NCBI GenBank assembly: GCA_944392235.1
Contig: CALXVZ010000002.1
Coordinates: 1-64,000, forward strand
Length of the DNA: 64,000 nt
Direction of reading: 5' to 3'
DNA from: an uncultured Alphaproteobacteria bacterium
Lineage (GTDB): Bacteria; Pseudomonadota; Alphaproteobacteria; RF32; CAG-239
Below, in pieces: positions 17,442-26,534 of the stretch (position 1 is its first letter; each line of letters opens with the position of its first letter). The notes under the pieces were generated by a model that made no database searches, was not told where the DNA came from, and worked only from the letters and a program-made list of their open reading frames with translations. The position numbers and the translations under genes were made by a program.

Positions 17442-17473
17442 AAAAGACGCAAGTCATTTAACTTGCGTCTTTT
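17442..17473 (-). terminator. Terminator of dnaK (bidirectional)
   Basis: A perfect 13-bp stem (AAAAGACGCAAGT, 17442-17454, with its complement 17461-17473) around CATTTA has T-runs on both strands. It lies 18 bases past the dnaK stop. Confidence 0.9.
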
Positions 17474-17491
17474 ATCAAAGAATGAGTTGAA

Positions 17492-19408
17492 TTACTTAAC
17501 TTCTTCAAAATCAGCATCAACAACATTATCATCTTTTTTCGGTTCAGCTTCTGGAGCACCTTGTTCAGCCCCTTGAGCACCAGCAGCTGCCCCTTGAGCT
17601 TTATACATAGCTTCACCAAGTTTCAAAGAAGCCTGCATCAAAGCATCTGATTTTTCTTTAATAGCAGTAACATCATCACCATCCATAACAGCTTTCAATG
17701 CAGAGATAGCAGATTCAATTGCATCTTTATCCGCAGAAGAAATCTTATCAGAATTTTCTTTCAATGTTTTCTCTGTTGTATGAACCAAACCTTCAGCTTG
17801 ATTTTTAGCTTCAATCAATTCTTTTTTCTTTTTATCAGCTTCAGCATTAGCTTCAGCATCTTTTACCATTTTTTCAATATCAGCATCAGACAATCCGCCG
17901 GAAGCCTGAATACGAATAGCTTGTTCTTTATTAGTAGCTTTATCTTTAGCAGAAACATTAACAATACCATTAGCATCGATATCAAAAGTAACTTCAATTT
18001 GCGGCATACCACGAGGTGCAGGAGGAATACCTACTAAATCAAATTGCCCAAGCAATTTATTATCAGCAGCCATTTCACGTTCACCTTGGAAGACACGAAT
18101 TGTCACAGCAGTTTGCCCATCTTCTGCAGTAGAGAACACTTGAGATTTACGAGTAGGAATTGTTGTATTTCTATCGATTAAACGAGTAAATACACCACCT
18201 AAAGTTTCAATACCTAAAGAAAGCGGAGTAACATCAAGCAAGAGAACATCTTTAACATCACCCATTAATACGCCACCTTGAATTGAAGCACCAACAGCAA
18301 CAACTTCATCGGGGTTAACACCTTTATGAGGTTCTTTACCGAAGATTTCCTTAACTTTTTCTTGAACTTTTGGCATACGTGTCATACCGCCAACCAAAAT
18401 AACTTCGCTAATATCAGAAGGATTAATACCCGCATCAGCCATAGCCTTTTTACAAGGTTCAACAGTTCTATCAATTAAATCTTCAACAATAGATTCCAAT
18501 TTTGCACGAGTTAATTTCATATTCAAGTGCTTTGGAATAGGAGTACCTGTGCTCATATCAGCAGTAATAAACGGCAAATTAATTTCTGTTTGAGTTGTAG
18601 AAGACAATTCGATTTTAGCTTTTTCAGCAGCTTCCTTCAAACGTTGCAAAGCCAAACGATCAGATTTCAAATCAATATTATTTTCTTTTTTAAATTCATC
18701 CGCCAAATAATTTACCAAACGTTGGTCAAAATCTTCACCACCTAAGAATGTATCACCGTTAGTAGATTTAACTTCAAAAACGCCATCACCGATTTCCAAA
18801 ATTGAAATATCAAATGTACCACCACCAAGGTCATAGACAGCAATAGTTCCTGAAGCTTTTTTATCCATACCATAAGCAAGAGCAGCAGCTGTAGGTTCGT
18901 TAATAATACGAAGAACATCCAAACCTGCGATCTTACCAGCATCTTTAGTAGCTTGACGTTGAGAGTCATTGAAGTAAGCAGGAACAGTAATAACTGCCTT
19001 TTCAATTTTCTCACCTAAATAGCTTTCTGCATACTCTTTAATTTTCTGCAAAACGATAGCAGAGATTTGAGAAGGAGCATATTTTTTACCTTTAACTTCA
19101 ACCCAAGCATCACCATTATCACCCTCTGTAATTTTAAAAGGAACAAGTTGTTTATCTTTAGCAACTTCAGGAGAGTCATAACGACGACCGATCAAACGTT
19201 TGATTGCAAACAATGTATTTTCAGGGTTAGTAACAGCCTGACGTTTTGCAGGATATCCAACCAAAGTTTCATTATCAGTAAAAGCAACCATAGAAGGAGT
19301 AGTTCTGGCACCTTCGGAATTTTCCAATACTTTCGGCTCCCCACCTTCCATAATAGCAAAGCAGGAGTTCGTTGTCCCTAAGTCAATACCTAATACTTTA
19401 TTGCTCAT
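17492..19408 (-). CDS. dnaK: Chaperone DnaK (Hsp70)
   Basis: This is the ATP-driven chaperone that folds and remodels proteins together with DnaJ and GrpE. The 638-residue product has normal length. The nucleotide-binding domain carries [29 protein letters not shown] and VGGMTRMP; the linker reads [12 protein letters not shown]. The substrate domain and a Gly/Ala-rich tail ending [10 protein letters not shown] complete it. dnaJ and grpE are not adjacent. A possible heat-shock promoter lies upstream. Confidence 0.98.
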   Translation of the reverse strand: MSNKVLGIDLGTTNSCFAIMEGGEPKVLENSEGARTTPSMVAFTDNETLVGYPAKRQAVTNPENTLFAIKRLIGRRYDSPEVAKDKQLVPFKITEGDNGDAWVEVKGKKYAPSQISAIVLQKIKEYAESYLGEKIEKAVITVPAYFNDSQRQATKDAGKIAGLDVLRIINEPTAAALAYGMDKKASGTIAVYDLGGGTFDISILEIGDGVFEVKSTNGDTFLGGEDFDQRLVNYLADEFKKENNIDLKSDRLALQRLKEAAEKAKIELSSTTQTEINLPFITADMSTGTPIPKHLNMKLTRAKLESIVEDLIDRTVEPCKKAMADAGINPSDISEVILVGGMTRMPKVQEKVKEIFGKEPHKGVNPDEVVAVGASIQGGVLMGDVKDVLLLDVTPLSLGIETLGGVFTRLIDRNTTIPTRKSQVFSTAEDGQTAVTIRVFQGEREMAADNKLLGQFDLVGIPPAPRGMPQIEVTFDIDANGIVNVSAKDKATNKEQAIRIQASGGLSDADIEKMVKDAEANAEADKKKKELIEAKNQAEGLVHTTEKTLKENSDKISSADKDAIESAISALKAVMDGDDVTAIKEKSDALMQASLKLGEAMYKAQGAAAGAQGAEQGAPEAEPKKDDNVVDADFEEVK

Positions 19409-19450
19409 ATTAAAAATCCTTTAATTACGTTTATAAAATCTTTCTGTTAG

Positions 19451-19478
19451 CTTATATAGGGAGCATTTTTCCTCTAAG
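19451..19478 (-). promoter_or_regulatory. Possible heat-shock (sigma-32 type) promoter of dnaK
   Basis: On the minus strand, 43 bases before dnaK, CCTATATAAG (19460-19451) fits the alphaproteobacterial heat-shock -10 pattern CYTATNTNNG. The best -35 candidate, CTTA (19478-19475), is 14 bases away, shorter than the usual 16-18, and is not CTTG. The -10 is convincing; the full promoter is tentative. No CIRCE repeat is present. Confidence 0.4.
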
Positions 19479-19630
19479 CAATAGGCAAGCAAGAAAAAAA
19501 TCTATTTTTTTAATTTAAGATAAAAAAAAGTTCAGAAAAATCGACAAACCTATTGACAAAACAAATTTTTACGAATAAAGCTGTTCCTGATATTTCAATT
19601 ATTGTTTAACTAAATTAAAATTAAATTTTT

Positions 19631-21154
19631 ATGAATGAGTTTATGACTTATTTACCGTGGATTGGCTCAGCCATTGCGGTAGTGATTATGTTGTTCATCG
19701 TTAGATGGATTTTGTCATTAAGACGGGTAGTAAAACCTTCAGAAGTTCATGTGGTTCGCCGGACGAAATCAACGGATATCTATGGACAACCAAATTCGGA
19801 CCTCGGGAAAGATGAAACGGCAGGTAATGCTTACTATCAAATTCCAATTTGGATGCCAATTTGGGGTGTTGAAGTTCAAATACTTCCACTCTCAAACTTC
19901 TCGGTTAATTTGGAGGATTACGAAGCTTATGACAAAGACAAACTTCCATTTGTTGTTGATGTCACAGCCTTTTTCCGTATTGCAGATTACCGCCAAGCGG
20001 CTTCCCGTATTGAGGATAACCAAACATTGGAGAGTCATCTGACAAGCATTGTTCAAAGTGCAGTACGTTCTATTTTGGCAAATGACACACTGGATCAAAT
20101 TATGACTCAACGTTCTATTTACGGAGAGAAATTTACCGAAGAGGTAAAAGAGAATCTCAAAGAATGGGGTATTGTTCCTGTCACGAGCATAGAGCTCATG
20201 GATGTTCGAGACAAAGAAGGCGAAAAAGTTATATCCAATATCATGGAAAAGAAAAAATCCTGTATTGATATGGAAGCTCGCAAAGAAGTAGCCAAGAACA
20301 GACAAGAAGCCCGAGAAGCAGAAATTGCCGCTGATTTGGCTGTTGCCTTGAAAGAACAACAAAAAACCGAAGAGGTAGGTAAACGAACTGCCGAACAGGA
20401 AAAAGCGGTCGGTATTGCACAAGAGCAGTCTAAACAAGAGATTGCCGCACAAAAGAAACTCACGCAGGAAAAAGACATGGAAGTCATCCAAGTCAAGACT
20501 GTGCGTCAAGCTGAGATTGATCAGCAAGAAATCATCATCAAAGCCAATGCAGACAAAGAGCAAAAACGCATTGAATCTGAAGCTGAAGTACTTGTTGCCG
20601 GCCAGCAGAAAGAAGCTCAAAGGATTGAGGCTGAAGCTAAGGTATTGGTGGCTGAACAGAACGAAAAAGCTGCGACCCACGATGCTCAAGCTGCTTATGT
20701 AAAGAGAACTAAAGAAGCAGAAGCTACTTTGGTTGCCACTAAAAAAGAAGCAGAAGGTATTGAAGCTAAAGGTTCAGCTGAAGCCGCTGCCAAAGAAAAA
20801 CTTGGTAATGCTGAAGTGGCTCCACAGATTATGTTGGCTAAGGAAATCGGCTCTAATGACGGCTATCAGAAGTACTTGATTGAAATCAAGAGAGTTGACG
20901 CTCTCAAGGATGTCGGCATCGAGCAAGCTAAGAACCTTGGTAACGCTGATATCAAGATTATTGCCAACGCCGGTGGAAATTTGAACGAGGGTTTGAATTC
21001 CGTAATGGAACTCTTCTCAGCAAAAGGTGGGCAGAACTTAGGAGCAATGCTTGAAGCACTTGCCGGCTCTGAATTAGGCGAGAAACTCCTCAGTAAGTTC
21101 GTAAAAAAAGAGGATGCTAACAACGCAAACTCTGGTAAGACTTCTAAGAAATAA
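19631..21154 (+). CDS. Flotillin-like SPFH-domain protein, foreign-looking
   Basis: The 507-residue protein has an N-terminal membrane helix (residues ~9-28), an SPFH/band-7 domain (~35-215) and a long Ala/Glu-rich coiled coil (~215-400). The C-terminal oligomerisation region ends with a Lys-rich tail. Flotillins scaffold membrane microdomains. The gene is visibly richer in G and C at third positions than its neighbours, and the start lacks a Shine-Dalgarno sequence, following a stretch of A and T instead. This is how Bacteroidota genes begin and suggests transfer, an inference. A TTGACA at 19553-19558 upstream lacks a good -10. Confidence 0.88.
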   Translation: MNEFMTYLPWIGSAIAVVIMLFIVRWILSLRRVVKPSEVHVVRRTKSTDIYGQPNSDLGKDETAGNAYYQIPIWMPIWGVEVQILPLSNFSVNLEDYEAYDKDKLPFVVDVTAFFRIADYRQAASRIEDNQTLESHLTSIVQSAVRSILANDTLDQIMTQRSIYGEKFTEEVKENLKEWGIVPVTSIELMDVRDKEGEKVISNIMEKKKSCIDMEARKEVAKNRQEAREAEIAADLAVALKEQQKTEEVGKRTAEQEKAVGIAQEQSKQEIAAQKKLTQEKDMEVIQVKTVRQAEIDQQEIIIKANADKEQKRIESEAEVLVAGQQKEAQRIEAEAKVLVAEQNEKAATHDAQAAYVKRTKEAEATLVATKKEAEGIEAKGSAEAAAKEKLGNAEVAPQIMLAKEIGSNDGYQKYLIEIKRVDALKDVGIEQAKNLGNADIKIIANAGGNLNEGLNSVMELFSAKGGQNLGAMLEALAGSELGEKLLSKFVKKEDANNANSGKTSKK

Positions 21155-21175
21155 AAATTAAGTCTAAACTAAAGG

Positions 21176-21207
21176 AAAGGAGCGATAAAATCGCTCCTTT
21201 TTCTTTT
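21176..21207 (+). terminator. Terminator between flotillin-like gene and metK
   Basis: A perfect 10-bp stem (AAAGGAGCGA with TCGCTCCTTT) around TAAAA is followed by T-rich sequence. It serves the plus-strand gene and could also end metK transcription from the other side. Confidence 0.88.
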
Positions 21208-21208
21208 T

Positions 21209-22243
21209 TTAAAATATAGGATTTCCATGATTATCGAAATAATTCATTACCCCCTTTTGACATAATTCTTTATATATAGGTCTCAAGAGTTTCAGTTCTT
21301 CAATAATCACTTTAGGCGAACAATTTGGCCTAATATCAAAAAGAGTAACTTTTCCATCTTTTATGGTTTTAACAACAGCACTTGGAAGCTGAGACCTACC
21401 AATACAAGAAGACAAATAAACAAAGCAAGCATCATTATCCTCGAGATACTGTATAGCCAATTTACGAGCATATAAATTCAACGTTAAATCAGCCTTGCTA
21501 GGATCCTTCGTCCATGGAGAACCGCCGCCTACAGGACAAGCAGTGGAATAGAAATCACAAGCCAATTTTCTTCCCGTAATACCACAATCAGCAATAGAAG
21601 AATGACAGCAATAACATCCCGTTCCATTAACAATTAAATTCAGAGGCTTTTGCCCTAAAACTTCAACAATAAAAGAACTCAAATCACAAGGTTCCACCAT
21701 AGGAATAGCGGCAATAGCTGTAACAATATCACCTTTTTCATCAATTGTAATTTGCGTTTTAATATCAAGTCCTAAATTTTTTGAAGTAAGAGCTTTTTGG
21801 TATAGCGCTTGATTCAGTTTTTTCGCCAGATAAAGTTCTTGATTAATTAAACCATTTCCCTTTTCTGCATATCCTACAAAAACCCCTTGATCCCCCCAAC
21901 CATCAGCATCGATTCCCTGCCCTATTTCAGCAGACTGAGCACTAATAAGATTAGTAACCTTCAGATTATTTATATCAATCGCATTTGCCTGCCAAATTTG
22001 ATTATATTCCTCGTCATAACCAATTTCACGCAATGCTTTTTTTGCTATTTCAGAGAGATTATCTATTTTAACATTTCCCGTAACTTCCCCACCAAAAATA
22101 ATCTCATTATTTTTGACCATAACCTCAACAGCATAGCGCACTTTAGCATCTTGCTTTATACATTCATCTAAAAGATAGCAGGAAAGAAAATCAGCAATTT
22201 TATCAGGATGTCCCAAAGAGACATATTCAGCAGTTTTATACAT
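21209..22243 (-). CDS. metK: Divergent S-adenosylmethionine synthetase
   Basis: The enzyme makes SAM from methionine and ATP. The 344-residue product is clearly shorter than the usual 380-400 residues. It keeps key motifs: SLGHPDKIAD (ATP/methionine site), DQGVFVGYA, DIKTQITI with the active Lys, DCGITGRK, and a P-loop-like GGGSPWTKDPSKAD with both Lys. However, NGTGCYCCHSS replaces the usual NPTGRFVIGG stretch and many family positions differ, so it belongs to an unusual branch. A SAM-II riboswitch overlaps its ribosome binding site. Whether it is the only metK in the genome cannot be seen here. Confidence 0.88.
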   Translation of the reverse strand: MYKTAEYVSLGHPDKIADFLSCYLLDECIKQDAKVRYAVEVMVKNNEIIFGGEVTGNVKIDNLSEIAKKALREIGYDEEYNQIWQANAIDINNLKVTNLISAQSAEIGQGIDADGWGDQGVFVGYAEKGNGLINQELYLAKKLNQALYQKALTSKNLGLDIKTQITIDEKGDIVTAIAAIPMVEPCDLSSFIVEVLGQKPLNLIVNGTGCYCCHSSIADCGITGRKLACDFYSTACPVGGGSPWTKDPSKADLTLNLYARKLAIQYLEDNDACFVYLSSCIGRSQLPSAVVKTIKDGKVTLFDIRPNCSPKVIIEELKLLRPIYKELCQKGVMNYFDNHGNPIF

Positions 22244-22250
22244 ATAAAAT

Positions 22251-22301
22251 CTCCTTATTTAGTCCTATCAGGTGTCGGACAAGTTAGGTTAAATCCACAC
22301 A
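22251..22301 (-). promoter_or_regulatory. SAM-II (SAM-alpha) riboswitch of metK
   Basis: Read on the minus strand, the metK leader follows the SAM-II pattern in order. The 5' P1 strand GTGTGG (22300-22295) is followed by the loop ATTTAACC and CTTG. The 3' P1 strand CCGACAC (22278-22272, one bulged G) comes next, then an A/T-rich joint, then GGACTAAATAAGGAG. The CTAAA and GG ending are the conserved 3' pseudoknot strand. Loop CC can pair with the AGG that is also the metK Shine-Dalgarno (22256-22251), so bound SAM would block translation. Pairings are mine by eye; a covariance-model hit to Rfam SAM-alpha would settle it. Confidence 0.75.
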
Positions 22302-22342
22302 AAGCAATATATACAATATTACTCTCAACAGTGATTGAAATA

Positions 22343-23068
22343 CTATTTCAGACGTTTGTCAAGCGGTTTATGAAGAAGTACCTTTTTTTCGTCATCTGGC
22401 ACAACAATTCCGCAAGAAACAACATATTTCAAAGCATCTTCAACAGACATTTTTAATTTTATAACATCTTCAGCCGGAACAATAATAAGAAAGCCGGAAG
22501 TAGGGTTCGGAGTTGTGGGCACAAACACACTCAACATTTTTTGATTATGCAATTTATGCGCCAACTCACCAGTAGTTTCCCCTGCTAAAAAGCCTATTAT
22601 CCAAATACCTTTACGAGGATACTCTAACAAAACCGCTTCTTTAAAAGACTTTGACTTTTGAGAAAAAATAGTTTCAAAAAGTTGCTTTAACAATGAATAA
22701 ATGCTTGAGATAAGAGGCATTTTAGAAACAATATAATCACCTAAGCGAACAAAAAAGCCACCAATAAAACCGGTAGTAAACATACCAATAACAATCAAAC
22801 CAGCAATTAGAATAATCACGCCGATTCCCGGAATATAAGGAATAAGTTCATGAGCAACAACCTGAGGAGGAATAAGAGAACGTGTCCATTTATCCATCCA
22901 AATAAATAATTCATAAGCCATATAAAAAGTAATAGTAACCGGAGCCGTAACCAAAATACCCGTAAAGAGATACGTTTTCAATTTAGAGATAACATAGCCA
23001 AAGAAACTAGGTTTATTTTGACGACTTTTAATAGTCTTACGTAATTTTTTTATTTGAGACTTCTTCAT
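22343..23068 (-). CDS. DUF502 family inner-membrane protein
   Basis: This 241-residue protein has a basic N-terminus and two strong membrane segments (about 30-52 and 75-98), separated by IPPQVVAHELIPYIPGIG. A conserved soluble domain follows, with PLISSIYSLLKQ, GIWIIGFLAGETT and VFVPTTPNPTSGFLI. These are the DUF502 signatures. The role is unknown, although the family is common in proteobacteria and plants. It overlaps the end of recJ by four bases, so the two are co-transcribed. Confidence 0.9.
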   Translation of the reverse strand: MKKSQIKKLRKTIKSRQNKPSFFGYVISKLKTYLFTGILVTAPVTITFYMAYELFIWMDKWTRSLIPPQVVAHELIPYIPGIGVIILIAGLIVIGMFTTGFIGGFFVRLGDYIVSKMPLISSIYSLLKQLFETIFSQKSKSFKEAVLLEYPRKGIWIIGFLAGETTGELAHKLHNQKMLSVFVPTTPNPTSGFLIIVPAEDVIKLKMSVEDALKYVVSCGIVVPDDEKKVLLHKPLDKRLK

Positions 23069-24834
23069 TTTGCCCTCTTAATATCTGCAATCATAAATTG
23101 CAACGTAGTCCGATTATTCCAACGATTAAAGCGCAAATTTCCCACAACATCATAACAATCGTGACGTTTGCTTAAAATTTCATTTCCAATATCCGTATCT
23201 ACAACTTTAAAAGCTATAGCTGTTAAATGTTTTTGCGTCATTCCTTTTAATTCACACTTAATATGCCCATTACCAATAATATAAGGTTTTTCAAAAAACA
23301 CATTACGAATTAAAATCAAAGGTTCAGGATTTCCTGTTCCAAAAGGTTTTAATTTTTCTAATTCCTCACATAAATTATCATTAACAGCAGTTAAATTTAA
23401 GTTTAAATCAATATTCAATATTGGATGAGGCTTAACATTATTCAAGCATTTTGCTATATATTCACCTGCAAATTGTTTAAACAAAGGAATTTGCTCTTCT
23501 GTCAAAGAAAATCCTGCAGCCATAGTATGACCACCGCCTTTAGTAATAACACCTTTTTCTTTAGCAGCAATAATAAGAGCCCCCAAATCGATACCAGCAA
23601 TTGAGCGCGCTGAACCTTTAACTTCGTCATTTTCAATACTCATAACAAAGGCAGGCAAATTATACCGTTCTTTAAGTTTTCCAGCAACAATGCCAATAAC
23701 GCCCTGATGCCAACCTTTGCTATAAACAAAAGCCATCGGCCAATCTTGTGGAGTTCCTTCAAGCATTTCAATGGATTGCTCTAAAACATAACATTCGATA
23801 TCTTTACGTTCTTGATTAAAATTATTTAATTCTTGAGCCAAATTTTGAGCCTCAAGAGGATTAGACGAACAAAGCAAACGACTACCGACACAAGCTTTTC
23901 CAACACGTCCACCTGCATTAATTCGAGGCCCCAAAACAAACCCCAAATGATAAGCATCTGGTCTTTCATTAATTCCTGATAAATCAGCTAACGTTCTTAA
24001 TCCCAAATTTTGCCGATTAGCCATAACCTTTAGTCCTTGTGTTACATAAGCTCTATTTAAGCCCAACAATGTAACCACATCACAAACAGTCCCAAGAGCA
24101 ACTAAGTCCAACCATTGCATTAAATTAGGTTCAACCAAACTATCGGAATAAAAGTTTTTTTCGCGCAACAATCTATTAACCGCAACAATAGTCATAAAAA
24201 CGACACCAACTGCAGCCATATATGCTAAATCAGGATAATCATCATTTTGATCAAGTCGTTTAGGATTAACCACTGCGTAAACTTTTGGCAATTTCGTTTC
24301 AGCCTCATGATGATCTAAAACAACAATTTCAAATTTTTCAGCCCATTTATCTAAGATATCAAATGCTGTAGTACCGCAATCAACCGTAATAACTAAATCA
24401 GCTCCAAAATCAGAAAACTCCTGAAAAGCTAAATCACTAGGACCATACCCCTCTTCTCTTTCAGGAATATGAACAGCTGTTTCCACGCCCAAATACATCA
24501 GAAACAATCGCAAGACAGACGTCGAAGTCGCACCATCCACATCATAATCACCAATAATCCCTATTTTTTGATGATTAATAACGGCATCAGCAATACGCTC
24601 CGCAGCTTTATCCATATCTTTAAGGACACTAGGATTAGGCATAGAAGTTGACAATTTAGGGTTAAGAAAAGATGCTGCTGTATCTACATCTATTCCACGT
24701 AAAAATAGCAACTTAGAGAGATTGGAAGATATTCCTAATTTTTGGCACATAAGCTCTGTTGCTCTTTCATTTACTTCAGCAACATTCCAAAAATTACCGC
24801 CTATTGAAAGTTCTTGTGTTTCTTGCTCAACCAT
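23065..24834 (-). CDS. recJ: Single-strand DNA exonuclease RecJ
   Basis: RecJ degrades single-stranded DNA 5' to 3' in recombination and mismatch repair. The 589-residue product has the DHH-family metal motifs: IGDYDVDGATS, ITVDCGTTA, VLDHHEAE and YMAAVGVVF. The DHHA1 region includes GVIGIVAGKLKERY and GGHTMAAG, and a C-terminal OB domain is present. I chose the ATG at 24834, which follows AAAGGA; an in-frame TTG further up at 24885 is not supported. It heads the recJ-DUF502 unit. Confidence 0.95.
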   Translation of the reverse strand: MVEQETQELSIGGNFWNVAEVNERATELMCQKLGISSNLSKLLFLRGIDVDTAASFLNPKLSTSMPNPSVLKDMDKAAERIADAVINHQKIGIIGDYDVDGATSTSVLRLFLMYLGVETAVHIPEREEGYGPSDLAFQEFSDFGADLVITVDCGTTAFDILDKWAEKFEIVVLDHHEAETKLPKVYAVVNPKRLDQNDDYPDLAYMAAVGVVFMTIVAVNRLLREKNFYSDSLVEPNLMQWLDLVALGTVCDVVTLLGLNRAYVTQGLKVMANRQNLGLRTLADLSGINERPDAYHLGFVLGPRINAGGRVGKACVGSRLLCSSNPLEAQNLAQELNNFNQERKDIECYVLEQSIEMLEGTPQDWPMAFVYSKGWHQGVIGIVAGKLKERYNLPAFVMSIENDEVKGSARSIAGIDLGALIIAAKEKGVITKGGGHTMAAGFSLTEEQIPLFKQFAGEYIAKCLNNVKPHPILNIDLNLNLTAVNDNLCEELEKLKPFGTGNPEPLILIRNVFFEKPYIIGNGHIKCELKGMTQKHLTAIAFKVVDTDIGNEILSKRHDCYDVVGNLRFNRWNNRTTLQFMIADIKRAK

Positions 24835-24924
24835 ATCCAATCCTTTATTTCCGAGAATTGTATGCAAGGATAATCCAATTGACAAGAAAATAATCCATTA
24901 TGAGGATAATTTTATTATACAAAA

Positions 24925-26532
24925 CTAATAACCATTAAAGCCCAATTGTCGTATCCAAAAATTTCCACGCATTTTACCATCATAATTTAAAATAAGCACA
25001 ATAAGTTCGGGATCGACATATAATGCCTGTTGTGCCGGCCAAGGATAAGCCTGATTCAGCAAATAGTTAGACAAACCTGAAGACAGAGGAACTTTACGAG
25101 GATCAATATAACTCCAATAAACATCAAAATCATCTTCAACAAAATTCACTGGATAATAGAATTGATAAGCCTTTGATGGTAAATGCCAGGGAATAAAAGG
25201 CGCCGTCAAAGTATAACCATCTTTTTTGAACTCAAATTTACGTTTATAATATCGACTACGAAAATCTGATGTTCCGCCTTGAATAAAAGTATATTTTCGA
25301 GAAGGATTAAAATTCGGTGATGCTTCCATTTTTTGAAGAAAACGTTCAGCAAATTGCATTTCAGCTCTAAATCCTAAATTCCAAATTTTAGCAGCCTCTG
25401 CAATTGCTTTTACATTATAAGCAGACAAAAGAACCATTAAGAAAAAACACACATTAACAATTAGCCTACTACGAGATTTTAACAAAACAGTAATAGAAAA
25501 AGCATACACATACATTAAGCCAAAAAATTCAACACGAGGCTCATACAAAACATGCTCCATGTTTTGCGCTAAGAAGACAGTAAGAACACAAGAAAACAAC
25601 AATCCCGCAAGAAACACTAAAAATAAACCAATATCAAGAATCTGTTTATGCAAACCTTTCCACAATTCACAAACCGCCCACAAAAACAAACATAAACCGC
25701 AATATTTATAAAAAGCACCGATAAAGCTTGTCGTTACAAAAAACTGATAAACCATATGCTTTGCACAAAATAAGATTTTACCGGGAATATCAGCAAACTT
25801 CATTTCAACTGTATTATACGTTAATTGTTGAAGATTATATTGTTTTAAGAAATATTGTGTCAGCATTAACAGCAACCCTGAACAAATAATAACTAAAACA
25901 CAAGGAATATATTTTCGGATAACACTTTTAACGGTTAGCTTATTCAAACACAAATCATTCAGCATCAAAGAAAAAAACACAACACCTATAAAATTAATAA
26001 TCGGAGGATAGCCACCCAAAGTAAGAAAGAATAGGCATAGTGCTAATATAAATTTAGAATACGTCAGCGGTCTTTTAACTAAAAGAGCATATCCCCACAA
26101 AATAACGCATCCCCACGATAAACAGCTAAGAGTAATAAAAGCAAAATAAAGCCAAGAAAGTGTATATGGAGCACTAACAACAAAGATTCCCAAAAGAACA
26201 TACATCCAAATTTTCCAAGGCACTTCCCATAAATAAAACAACATCATGGAGCTAAGGCTGAAGAAAGCGAAAGCTGCTAAAAGAGTAAAAACAGGAAGGA
26301 TATTTCCTTCAAATAGCAAATGCTGTAAAAAGAATTGAGAAAAACGCCCTTCAAATACTCCACTCCAAAGAGGCGTTCCATATTTTATCCACCACCAATC
26401 ATGATTTCCCCAAATAAAGTGCAACAAAAAAGGCAAATAAATTAAAAGACAAACACAATAAACAGAAACGAAGCTTTTAATAAAAAAAGCCATTTTATCT
26501 TTCAAAAACATTTTAGAAACAGTATCGTTCAT
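24925..26532 (-). CDS. GtrII-like membrane glucosyltransferase (first of three)
   Basis: The 535-residue protein has about ten membrane helices and a C-terminal soluble segment. The N-terminal loop FIWGNHDWWWIKYGTPLWSG followed by FEGRFSQ, and later APYTLSWLYFAF and GGYPPIINF, match the glucosyltransferase GtrII family (Glucos_trans_II). These enzymes take sugar from undecaprenyl phosphate and add it to O-antigen or another glycan on the periplasmic face. It lies two bases from the GtrB-like gene upstream, which would supply the lipid-linked sugar. Two paralogues follow at 27567-30760. Acceptor and sugar are unknown. Confidence 0.8.
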   Translation of the reverse strand: MNDTVSKMFLKDKMAFFIKSFVSVYCVCLLIYLPFLLHFIWGNHDWWWIKYGTPLWSGVFEGRFSQFFLQHLLFEGNILPVFTLLAAFAFFSLSSMMLFYLWEVPWKIWMYVLLGIFVVSAPYTLSWLYFAFITLSCLSWGCVILWGYALLVKRPLTYSKFILALCLFFLTLGGYPPIINFIGVVFFSLMLNDLCLNKLTVKSVIRKYIPCVLVIICSGLLLMLTQYFLKQYNLQQLTYNTVEMKFADIPGKILFCAKHMVYQFFVTTSFIGAFYKYCGLCLFLWAVCELWKGLHKQILDIGLFLVFLAGLLFSCVLTVFLAQNMEHVLYEPRVEFFGLMYVYAFSITVLLKSRSRLIVNVCFFLMVLLSAYNVKAIAEAAKIWNLGFRAEMQFAERFLQKMEASPNFNPSRKYTFIQGGTSDFRSRYYKRKFEFKKDGYTLTAPFIPWHLPSKAYQFYYPVNFVEDDFDVYWSYIDPRKVPLSSGLSNYLLNQAYPWPAQQALYVDPELIVLILNYDGKMRGNFWIRQLGFNGY

Positions 26533-26534
26533 TT

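Noticed and set aside
19892..20689. 265-codon minus-strand frame within the flotillin-like gene
   Set aside because: Phe/Leu-rich shadow of the coiled-coil codons, without a ribosome site or homology that I recognise.
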